Source of the DNA: Planctomycetaceae bacterium
GTDB lineage: Bacteria > Planctomycetota > Planctomycetia > Planctomycetales > Planctomycetaceae
Direction of reading: 5' to 3'
Assembly: GCA_020426505.1 (NCBI GenBank)
Contig: JAGQPX010000012.1
Coordinates: 62,001 to 126,000, forward strand
DNA length: 64,000 bases
The position numbers and the translations under genes are program-made. Shown piece by piece: positions 27,455 through 34,702 of this stretch (its first letter is position 1; each line of letters opens with the position of its first letter). Below the pieces are notes generated by a model. It was not told the origin of the DNA and ran no database searches. It saw nothing but the letters and a program-made list of their open reading frames with translations.

Positions 27455-28021
27455 ATGTCAAAGACGTTGCGTGGACATTTTCTGATTGCAGGACCTCGTC
27501 TGAGGGACACCAACTTTTTCAAGTCGGTTGTGCTGATCTTCGAACATGGGACCGAAGGCGCGATGGGTGTCGTGATCAATCGCCCGTCATCAATCTGTGT
27601 CGCTCATGCCTTGGGGGCGCATTTCAAGTTGCCTCAAACTGACGACGTCGTCTATGTCGGCGGTCCTGTTGAACCCAATGCCCTGTTTATCGTCCACAGT
27701 GCAGATGAATTGAGCGAGGGAGAAACGCCCATCTTGCCTGGATTGTACGTTGGCACGAATGCAGAAGTGTTTGAGGAAGTGGTTGAGCGTGCATTGTGTG
27801 ACGACGACGGACTCCCTTTCCGCGTGTACTGCGGATGTGCGGGTTGGGGACCCGGACAACTTGAGGGGGAACTTGATCGAGGAGATTGGTTAACGATCCC
27901 GGCCGACATGGACTACCTTTTCGACGACAGCCCGTATTGTGTCTGGGAACGACTTGTCGCGAAGTTGCAGGAGAAACATCGGCTGTTACCACATCGATGC
28001 GACAACCCTGAGTGGAATTGA
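27455..28021 (+). CDS. YqgE/AlgH-family protein (UPF0301)
   Basis: The protein has 188 residues. It starts MSKTLRGHFLIAGPRLRDTN, typical of the family, with FKSVVLIFEHGTEGAMGVVINRPSS, YVGGPVEPNALFIVH, YCGCAGWGPGQLEGEL and WLTIPAD. The start at 27455 is supported by the GGATAGGA sequence just upstream. The biochemical function of YqgE/AlgH is not established; the Pseudomonas member was named for an alginate-regulation phenotype. It is convergent with the REC-PAS-GAF-REC gene. Confidence 0.9.
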   Translation: MSKTLRGHFLIAGPRLRDTNFFKSVVLIFEHGTEGAMGVVINRPSSICVAHALGAHFKLPQTDDVVYVGGPVEPNALFIVHSADELSEGETPILPGLYVGTNAEVFEEVVERALCDDDGLPFRVYCGCAGWGPGQLEGELDRGDWLTIPADMDYLFDDSPYCVWERLVAKLQEKHRLLPHRCDNPEWN

Positions 28022-28119
28022 TACTTGCGATCATCCTGCCTATAGCAGCGGATGTATCAGGACAACGTCGAAGGGTTGACGCCCATACGGACCTTCCCCC
28101 GAGCGAACTGAGAATCGCA

Positions 28120-29817
28120 TCAACCCGCAGAGACTGGACGCGGTTCTCCGACGGCTTTCTCGATTTCCGTAAGCAATTGGTCGAGCCGAAACGGCTTGAA
28201 CAGCACCGACTCGCAGCCCATCTGCCGAGCTTTAACGATCGAGTGTGTGGGGTCGTAGCCAAAGCCTGTCATGAGGATCACCGGCAGATGTTCATGAATC
28301 TCACGGATACGTGAGAAGCACTCCGACCCGGTCATATCCGGGAGGCGAATATCCGTCAGTACGGCGTCGTAGTGCGATTGCCGAATCATCGTCATCGCTT
28401 CCTCACCGTCATGAGCCGTCTCGACAAAGACCCCATAACGTCCGAGGAACTGATGAGCCGCACTGCGGACCTCCGCGTCGCTGTCGACCACGAGCAGACG
28501 TTTGCCCTTGAGATGCGGACGGCTTTGCCAGGCAGGGACAGGGGCGTTCTTCAGGTTTGTGGTGATGGATTCACCAACTTCCTGAATTTGCTCACGGATC
28601 TTGCGAGTGTGATGCAGAATGTTCTGCAGTCGCTGCGTGACCGGTTGATCGTGGCCGATGTATCTCTCAAGGATTCCGTAAGCGTCGTTGAGGATTTGAT
28701 CAACCGAGGGAGCAACCTCGCTGAGGATCTTGGAGGTGCTTTCGTTTGCGGTAGTGGCCTTCTCTGCTTCCAGCAAGTCAAGAGTGTTCAGGGCCATTGC
28801 CACTTCACGACTAAACAACTCCAGAAACTGCAGATCATTATTCGTGAAGGCACCCGGACGCGGGCTCTCGACATTGAACGTGCCGAGACACTCATCATGC
28901 AGGATCAACGGGACCGTTAACGAACTGCGAGCGTTAGGCGCCCCCTCAAGGTAAAGAGGATCGGAGTTCGTGTCCTCACACAGGTAACTACGAGCAGTTG
29001 CCGCCACAAAACCGGTGACTCCATTACCAGTTGCCTTCGCCAGAAGCCGACGATGTTCCGCATCAGGCTGCATGCCCACAGCCAACAGTGGTTCCAACTC
29101 TTTCGTCTGATCATCGATTAATCGAATCTCAACCGTATCGAACTCCAAAAGGTCCTGTGTGTAATGCAGAATCTTCGACTTCAACAGCTCGACTCGCTCG
29201 TCGACGGACATTTCAAGAACTTCTTGCGGCTGTAGGTCTCCTAGCTCAAGTCCGGCCTGATAGATCGCTGAAAGTTTTTGCCGTTGGGCCATGTCGTTCG
29301 AGACGTCTCGGACAGTCACCAGCAAAAAGTTCGGAAGCACGTCGTCGGACTCTTCCTCGGAAACTGGAGCCGCATGGACCTCAAAGTACGACTTCTCCCC
29401 GACCCGCAGGCGACTTTGAGCGGACTCACCCGAGCCGATCGCCGTGTGAAACGGGCAGAAGTCAGGGCCAAGAATCTCGGGAGTGCCAAAGGCATCGTAG
29501 AACTTTTGGCCGACCAACGAGTCGGCTTGGCCTGTGAATTTATTGAGTTGCTTCGTACACCAGAGGATGTGCAGATCGAGATCGAGGAGAACAACTGCTT
29601 CCGGGAGTTCCTCAAGCAACCCGCCTGATTCCATCAAGAAACGAATGGAGTCCGCCGCATGCCCCCAGACACACACACCCTCATACCGTCCGGATTGCAG
29701 GCGTTCAACCGCTTCGGGAATCGAGGTAACGATGTCGGCGGAAGCAAGGCCAACCTCCTGTATCTCCTCCCGAGCATTTGGAGGAACAAACACCAAAACT
29801 TGCGAAGAGGCAGTCAC
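28120..29817 (-). CDS. Signalling protein with pseudo-receiver, PAS, GAF and receiver domains
   Basis: The protein has 565 residues. An N-terminal receiver-like region (about 1-60) lacks an obvious phospho-acceptor. A PAS domain follows (about 70-180: LPEAVVLLDLDLHILWCTKQ, FCPFHTAIGSGES), then a GAF domain (about 190-345: TVEIRLIDDQ, SSLTVPLILHDECLGTFNVE), a helical linker and a C-terminal receiver (about 435-560) with phospho-acceptor Asp in AVLTDIRLPDM and the conserved Lys in LFKPFRLDQ. The linker looks DHp-like but has no ATPase domain, so it cannot be a complete histidine kinase. It is probably an output-less or protein-interaction response regulator fed by a separate kinase. Convergent with the YqgE gene. 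Confidence 0.85.
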   Translation of the reverse strand: MTASSQVLVFVPPNAREEIQEVGLASADIVTSIPEAVERLQSGRYEGVCVWGHAADSIRFLMESGGLLEELPEAVVLLDLDLHILWCTKQLNKFTGQADSLVGQKFYDAFGTPEILGPDFCPFHTAIGSGESAQSRLRVGEKSYFEVHAAPVSEEESDDVLPNFLLVTVRDVSNDMAQRQKLSAIYQAGLELGDLQPQEVLEMSVDERVELLKSKILHYTQDLLEFDTVEIRLIDDQTKELEPLLAVGMQPDAEHRRLLAKATGNGVTGFVAATARSYLCEDTNSDPLYLEGAPNARSSLTVPLILHDECLGTFNVESPRPGAFTNNDLQFLELFSREVAMALNTLDLLEAEKATTANESTSKILSEVAPSVDQILNDAYGILERYIGHDQPVTQRLQNILHHTRKIREQIQEVGESITTNLKNAPVPAWQSRPHLKGKRLLVVDSDAEVRSAAHQFLGRYGVFVETAHDGEEAMTMIRQSHYDAVLTDIRLPDMTGSECFSRIREIHEHLPVILMTGFGYDPTHSIVKARQMGCESVLFKPFRLDQLLTEIEKAVGEPRPVSAG

Positions 29818-29990
29818 GGTTATCTTGCACGGGTGTGCATCATGGGAGGAGGTTCCGGTCGCTGTCGGGAATTCTACGCCTCATTCAGACTTGAAACAAT
29901 GCGGAGTCGAGGCGTTTGCCGCTGATTCGCCGAGAATCTTTCGCAAAACTCGTCGACGAGAAACGATGTGGCCGTCGCCGTTTGCAATCT

Positions 29991-30632
29991 TCATCCGAGA
30001 AATCTCCAGCGCCCACGATGAACGGTTGTGCCCTTCTTGCGGGCCTTGCGTTCGTAACTGGTTTGATAGTCCATGTCGTGCGTCGCGGGTCGTTCATCGG
30101 GATCGGGGAGCGACTCGAAACGGGGATGATGATCCATCAAAGACCGGATGACACCGATGTACTCCTCGACATCGGTCCACGAGTGCAACAGCCTGCCGGG
30201 TTGGAGGACCTCAGCACACAGGTCGACGAAGTGATCGGTAAAGACCCGTCGACGTCGGTGCTTTCGTTTCCACCAGGGGTCGGGAAAGTAGACGTGCACC
30301 TCTGCGACGGACTTAGGACGAATGAGTTTCGTGAGTGCGATGAACACGTCCCCTCCAAGGACTCTGACATTGTTCAGTCGACGACGTTGTAGCCGTTTTG
30401 CTCCGTGACGCCCCTGTCGAAAGTCGATCTCGATCCCCAGATAATTGACGTCGGGGTTGGCTTCACCAGCAGTGACGAGGAAGAGTCCACGTCCGCAGCC
30501 GATGTCCACGGCAACTGGGTTCTCGTTTCCGAAAAACGATGGCCAATCGAGCACACCGTTCCATTCATGTTGAACATCATCAATGGTAAGGAAGTAGGGT
30601 TTGAGGTCCGTTGGCGGATGTTTTTGAGTCAT
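29991..30632 (-). CDS. trmB: tRNA (guanine-N7-)-methyltransferase
   Basis: TrmB makes m7G46 in tRNA using SAM. The 213-residue protein starts at the ATG at 30632 (an in-frame TTG at 30644 is less likely). The SAM-binding motif VAVDIGCGRGLFL, YLGIEIDFRQG, and the family signature VYFPDPWWKRKHRRRRVF are present, with a C-terminal TSYERKARKKGT block. The catalytic-type Asp in PDPW is conserved. It is preceded by the FabZ-like gene on the same strand. Confidence 0.95.
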   Translation of the reverse strand: MTQKHPPTDLKPYFLTIDDVQHEWNGVLDWPSFFGNENPVAVDIGCGRGLFLVTAGEANPDVNYLGIEIDFRQGRHGAKRLQRRRLNNVRVLGGDVFIALTKLIRPKSVAEVHVYFPDPWWKRKHRRRRVFTDHFVDLCAEVLQPGRLLHSWTDVEEYIGVIRSLMDHHPRFESLPDPDERPATHDMDYQTSYERKARKKGTTVHRGRWRFLG

Positions 30633-30710
30633 TTTGCTTATCAAGCGTGCAGTGAGTCATCTTCACGGAAGGTTCTCAATTCGGAACTCAGACGTTCGCA
30701 TCCTTCGATA

Positions 30711-31214
30711 TCACCCCACGACATGATCGCGACTGATCGGCACACCAATCATACTCCCACTGTAGACCATCTTTTCGTTGACGAATCCCTGAAACTCGAA
30801 TTCTGCTCTCCTCTTTGGACGGACCTTCGTAGCACGAGCACAAATGACTAGCCGACACCCCGGAAAAACGGGGCCACGAAATCGAACGTCGCTCATGCCG
30901 CCGAATCCCAGGAAGTCTCCCGCTCCGAGGATGTCATACTTGCGGGCGTAAAACCCGGCCAACTGAGCGGCGCACTCGCAGAGAATGACCCCGGGCATTA
31001 AGGGAAAGCCCGGCATGTGTCCCCTCACCCAGAATTCATCGTCTGTGACATCCTTGAATCCAACCAACCCGTCGTTTTCTCGATCGACGTAGACGACACC
31101 AGTCAGCTGCTCCATCTCATGCCGCTGCGGATTGATTTTCTGGACTTCCTTGAGGTCGAAAACAGGCTTGTCATAGTTGAATTGTGTGATGTCGTAGAAT
31201 GCTTGTGGTGGCAT
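30711..31214 (-). CDS. FabZ/FabA-like beta-hydroxyacyl-ACP dehydratase
   Basis: The 167-residue hot-dog-fold protein has the catalytic pair His66 and Glu80 in GHMPGFPLMPGVILCECAAQ, the FabZ signature. C-terminal blocks SDVRFRGPVFPGCRLVICAR and the strand GFVNEKMVYSGSM complete the fold. The N-terminal 55 residues (DITQFNYDKPVFDLKEVQKI) extend beyond E. coli FabZ, as in planctomycete homologues. It could act in fatty-acid elongation or in a specialised acyl pathway. Confidence 0.85.
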   Translation of the reverse strand: MPPQAFYDITQFNYDKPVFDLKEVQKINPQRHEMEQLTGVVYVDRENDGLVGFKDVTDDEFWVRGHMPGFPLMPGVILCECAAQLAGFYARKYDILGAGDFLGFGGMSDVRFRGPVFPGCRLVICARATKVRPKRRAEFEFQGFVNEKMVYSGSMIGVPISRDHVVG

Positions 31215-31264
31215 GATGCGATGTGCGAACGGTTATGCAATTGAATTTGAAACACGCAAGGTCG

Positions 31265-31684
31265 TCAGTCGTAGAGACGTTTCCCCATACTGACACGCTC
31301 TTCAACGTGATACCCCACTCGCTCGTAGAATTCCACCACACTCTCATTTGAGGCGCGAACCTGCAGGTTGACTTTCAGACAGCCGCGAGACTTGAGCCTC
31401 TCCTCGGCTTCATGAATGAGCGCCGATCCGATCCCCCGCCAGCGGTACTTTGGCAAGACCGCGAGTGAGTAGATCCAGCCACGATGTCCGTCGTAGCCAC
31501 CCATGACGGTCCCCACAACACGGTCATCGACGACTGCAACCAACAGTAGATCATGATCGACCTCCAACTTGCGTTTCAGCGATGCCTCAGGGTCATTGTG
31601 CAAGGCACCATCCGGAAAAACCTCGCTCCACAGGTCTACGACATTCGCCTCATCGAAAGGTTCGAGCGACCTGATCTGCACCAT
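31265..31684 (-). CDS. GNAT-family N-acetyltransferase (YpeA-like)
   Basis: The 139-residue protein has the acetyl-CoA pyrophosphate loop RWRGIGSALIHEAEERL and VAVVDDRVVGTVMGGYDGHRGWIYSLAVLP, then NLQVRASNESVVEFYERVGY, the typical YpeA-type GNAT ending. The start is the ATG at 31684, with a TTG codon directly before it. Acceptor unknown. Confidence 0.9.
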   Translation of the reverse strand: MVQIRSLEPFDEANVVDLWSEVFPDGALHNDPEASLKRKLEVDHDLLLVAVVDDRVVGTVMGGYDGHRGWIYSLAVLPKYRWRGIGSALIHEAEERLKSRGCLKVNLQVRASNESVVEFYERVGYHVEERVSMGKRLYD

Positions 31685-31897
31685 CAATCAATAACCTCAC
31701 TCGTCAATTGTTCATCAACTGATATTACTACTTCACCCTAAATCATCCACGCAAAGACGCTGTCAACCGACGATTGCCGCTGATGACGAGCACCGTCCTC
31801 GATCGTTGATGGAGTAGATATTCCGGCTCAGACATATTAGCTTGGCGACTCAGTCATTGAACAGACTTCATGTACGTTTGCGAATGGGAGTATTGCC

Positions 31898-32776
31898 ATG
31901 CAGGTTGCGGGTCGTCAGTTCCTGTTCATGATCGTCGTCACATTTCTGCATGTCGCCTGCATGCCTGACGTTGGCTATAGCGATCTAGTCAATGCGGGAG
32001 ACGTTGCATTCATTGGGTTCAACATCGACGGGAATGATGACTTTTCCATCGTCTTGCTGGCCGACGCAGGAGTTGGCAACGTTGTTCATTTTAACGACAA
32101 TGAATGGGCGGGCGCGTCCTTTAACGGCACCAGCGAAGGTGAGATCTCCTGGACGGTTACATCGGCGCTCTCCGCGGGAACAGTGGTCACCTTTTCCAGT
32201 GTCCGGACGGCCCCGACCGCGAGTAGTGGAACGATGTCCGGCGGGACAATGTCACTCGGAAGTGGAGAGGCCATCTATGCCTTTACGGGGACAAATGCGA
32301 CAACGCCCACGACGTTTCTGGCAGCCCTGTCAACTGACGAGCAGGTTTACAATGGAACGTTCGGCACTCTCGCCGGAACGGGCTTGACCGAGGGGAGCAC
32401 GGCGGTCCTGATTGCCAGAAATGGAACCGATCCTGCAAATGGTGGGGCATACTCCGGCTCTCGCTCCAGTGAGGCATCCTTTGCAGAGTATGTCAATCTG
32501 TCCAACTCGAATCGCATTGGGAACACTGCGGCAAATTGGAGTGTGAATTATTCGACCGGAACCGGGTTCGTTCCGTTTGATTCCACCGCTTTCACGCTGG
32601 CGCAGGCGGCACCTGAGCCGAGTACGTTAGGCATGATGGCAATAGCGTCCGTTGCCGGGCTCACACTCAGTTCACGTCGTCGATCGCCGGTCAAGGCATG
32701 TCGCCCCAGAGATCGCCGCTTGCGGAAAATGGGGGAGTTGACAGAGAGTTGCCATTTTAGAGACTTGAGGGGTTGA
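31898..32776 (+). CDS. PEP-CTERM domain secreted protein with an extended tail
   Basis: The 292-residue protein has an N-terminal signal peptide (MQVAGRQFLFMIVVTFLHVAC), a Gly/Thr/Ser-rich beta domain ('AFIGFNIDGNDDFSIVLL', 'VVHFNDNEWAGASFNG'), and a C-terminal sorting signal PEPSTLGMMAIASVAGLTLSSRRR. PEP-CTERM proteins are processed by exosortase and tied to exopolysaccharide assembly. Unlike standard members, about 36 residues follow the Arg cluster, which may be a real extension or a displaced stop. A GGGAG sequence lies nine bases before the ATG. It is 2.8 kb upstream of the polysaccharide locus. Confidence 0.82.
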   Translation: MQVAGRQFLFMIVVTFLHVACMPDVGYSDLVNAGDVAFIGFNIDGNDDFSIVLLADAGVGNVVHFNDNEWAGASFNGTSEGEISWTVTSALSAGTVVTFSSVRTAPTASSGTMSGGTMSLGSGEAIYAFTGTNATTPTTFLAALSTDEQVYNGTFGTLAGTGLTEGSTAVLIARNGTDPANGGAYSGSRSSEASFAEYVNLSNSNRIGNTAANWSVNYSTGTGFVPFDSTAFTLAQAAPEPSTLGMMAIASVAGLTLSSRRRSPVKACRPRDRRLRKMGELTESCHFRDLRG

Positions 32777-32996
32777 AAACGGTTCTCTGGACTCGCTAAC
32801 CTCATCTAGTTAGGGACAATGCACTCCCAGCGTGGGCAGAAACTGCGGAATTCTAACAGCAGTCGGTCACGTCGGTGCTGCCGGAATCGATGGGCATGAT
32901 ACTGTTGGAGGGTTCGGCATCCCTTTTTTTGATTTCGGTCGGTATCTCAATTCACCCAGAGTATTGTTCGTCCAGAACGACTTCTCACCAGAAGGT

Positions 32997-34286
32997 ATGA
33001 CAGTCATGCGTCAAGTCAGCATTCCGTCGGTTGCGATCGTGCTTCTGGTTTGTGGAGCTGTCACCAGCGCTGGTGTGGTTGGCACCTATGCTGTGGTCGC
33101 TCCTTTCGTGACCGGTGCCGCTCCAGAAAACACCTCTGACGTGAGACTCTTTGTTGATAACTATCTTCCGGTCAAGGTGAAAAAGTCGGTAGCCGGACGG
33201 CTCGCACCGGCCGGACAGGGTGGAATTTCGTTCGTCAGAGAGGGAAACCTGATCCAGGAAACGCCAATTGGAGCGGGTGGAATCGTTCAAGTGAGCAATC
33301 TGGATTTCGGGCCCTACTCCATATTCGTGAATGGTCCCGACGGTTTCGCCGCGATTGGCACATGGATCGCACCGGCGAGCGACGGATACGACGTGACCGG
33401 ATCGGGCATTGAAATCGCATTGGTGCCTCCTGTCGACATGCCTCTCGTGGAGGGGATCATATACGACCATCTCCAATTGGGGGGCGGGGCGGCCTTCGGG
33501 CAGAATGAGACAAGGCAGCCGAATACCCCACAGCTTGCTGACTCCCCTCGGAACATGGACGCTACGAGTGACGTGAACCATGAAAGTGTGCAAGCGATCG
33601 ATGATGGTGTAGCGTTTCAAGGAACGATCAGTCGCAATCTGCTGCAGGGACACGGTTTCGAAATCCGTCCGGATGGGACAATTGTTGGCAAGATCGTTCG
33701 TAGCACACCGCCGTCAACACCGGAACCACCCATCCCGAATCTCGACGTGTACTTCGTTCAAGGCGGTCAAGTTTTGGCCGAAGGAAGGACGGACTACAAT
33801 GGGGTTTTCAGTGTTCGAGGGCTCCATCACGGCGTGTATTCGATGGTTATCGCAAGTGCTGACGCATTCTTGGCAATCGCAGCGAAGGTTCATCCTCCAA
33901 CGGGTAATGTGGACGTTCCTGCTCCGGTAACAGGGATCAATTTCGGCGGACCGAATCCGAAAGAGGAATCGCAAACGGTGGCTCTGCTCACGATGCAGAC
34001 GACAGTCGCCCAAGCCAGTCCCGTCTATGGCTCGGATCTCGGTTTTCTGTCCAATTATTTCGATTCCGGATCGGATTACGCCGACGGAGCGCCATTTGGA
34101 CCAGGCGGTGGTGGCGGGTTCGGCGGTGGCCCTGGTGGTGGGTTCGGGGGTGGAGGCGGATTCCTTGGAGGCGATGGACTCGGAACTCTGCTGGGATTGG
34201 GGGCCTTGGGCCTCGGTGCTGCTGCACTCGCAGATTCGAATGATAACAACAACGGCGTTCAGGTGGTCAGTCCGGCCATCCCGTAA
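32997..34286 (+). CDS. Secreted Gly-rich protein with carboxypeptidase-regulatory-like repeats
   Basis: The protein has 429 residues from the ATG at 32997; the open frame to 32832 adds nothing family-like. The signal sequence (MRQVSIPSVAIVLLVCGAVTSA) is followed by about 330 residues with beta-sandwich-like segments such as NLDVYFVQGGQVLAEGRTDY and GVFSVRGLHHGVYSMVIA, which look like carboxypeptidase-regulatory or Cna-B-type domains. The end is a Gly-rich run (about residues 365-400) and a short hydrophobic Gly-Leu-Ala segment, then a polar tail ending VVSPAIP. Probably surface-exposed; role unknown. It ends at a strong terminator. Confidence 0.78.
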   Translation: MTVMRQVSIPSVAIVLLVCGAVTSAGVVGTYAVVAPFVTGAAPENTSDVRLFVDNYLPVKVKKSVAGRLAPAGQGGISFVREGNLIQETPIGAGGIVQVSNLDFGPYSIFVNGPDGFAAIGTWIAPASDGYDVTGSGIEIALVPPVDMPLVEGIIYDHLQLGGGAAFGQNETRQPNTPQLADSPRNMDATSDVNHESVQAIDDGVAFQGTISRNLLQGHGFEIRPDGTIVGKIVRSTPPSTPEPPIPNLDVYFVQGGQVLAEGRTDYNGVFSVRGLHHGVYSMVIASADAFLAIAAKVHPPTGNVDVPAPVTGINFGGPNPKEESQTVALLTMQTTVAQASPVYGSDLGFLSNYFDSGSDYADGAPFGPGGGGGFGGGPGGGFGGGGGFLGGDGLGTLLGLGALGLGAAALADSNDNNNGVQVVSPAIP

Positions 34287-34315
34287 GAACGCTTGAAACT
34301 GGACTTGAATTGAAC

Positions 34316-34351
34316 GCCCCGACTACTTCAAAGTTGTCGGGGTGTTTTTTT
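34316..34351 (+). terminator. Intrinsic terminator after the Gly-rich protein gene
   Basis: An 11-base stem (34316-34326 GCCCCGACTAC with 34333-34343 GTTGTCGGGGT, one mismatch and one G-T pair) around the loop TTCAAA is followed by seven T residues at 34345-34351. It is 30 bases after the stop codon. Confidence 0.9.
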
Positions 34352-34702
34352 CACTTCATTCGGTAGTTCGAGGAAGAACGATTTTCTGGAGGATATCAGT
34401 TTCCAAAGGAATCGGTGTTTGTTGTGTGCCGCCAGCGATCAGCTTTCAATCCCGAAAAACCAAGGTCTGCGGTTGCTGAAAGCTGATTACTCGACAGCGA
34501 GAGTAAGGGGCAGAGTTCTTCGGGAATCCTGCAAACTTGGAGATGCTGTCATTTGAATTCATCCGATGCAGTTCCTTGAGAATTCGGGCTGGGGCGAAAG
34601 GAAACTCAAATCCAACTGCACGTCCTGATTCAGTGTTGATTTGAAAGAATCCTTCCACCGGCTCCACGATTTGTTTAACCCAATTCACTTCGCAAGGCCT
34701 GC
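34352..34702. other. Intergenic region before the polysaccharide locus
   Basis: This stretch of 351 bases has no supported gene. It contains an 11-base perfect inverted repeat, ATCAGCTTTCA at 34438-34448 and its complement at 34477-34487, separated by 28 bases. No clear promoter was found, though this is where one for the 34703 gene would be expected. Confidence 0.5.

Noticed and set aside
30405..30851. A 148-codon plus-strand open frame
   Set aside because: It is antisense to trmB and the FabZ-like gene and shows no domain.
32832..32996. N-terminal extension of the Gly-rich secreted protein
   Set aside because: The extension precedes a good signal peptide and has no family-like features.
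34446..34688. An 80-codon minus-strand open frame in the gap before the polysaccharide locus
   Set aside because: No signal, domain or start context supports it; recorded as intergenic.
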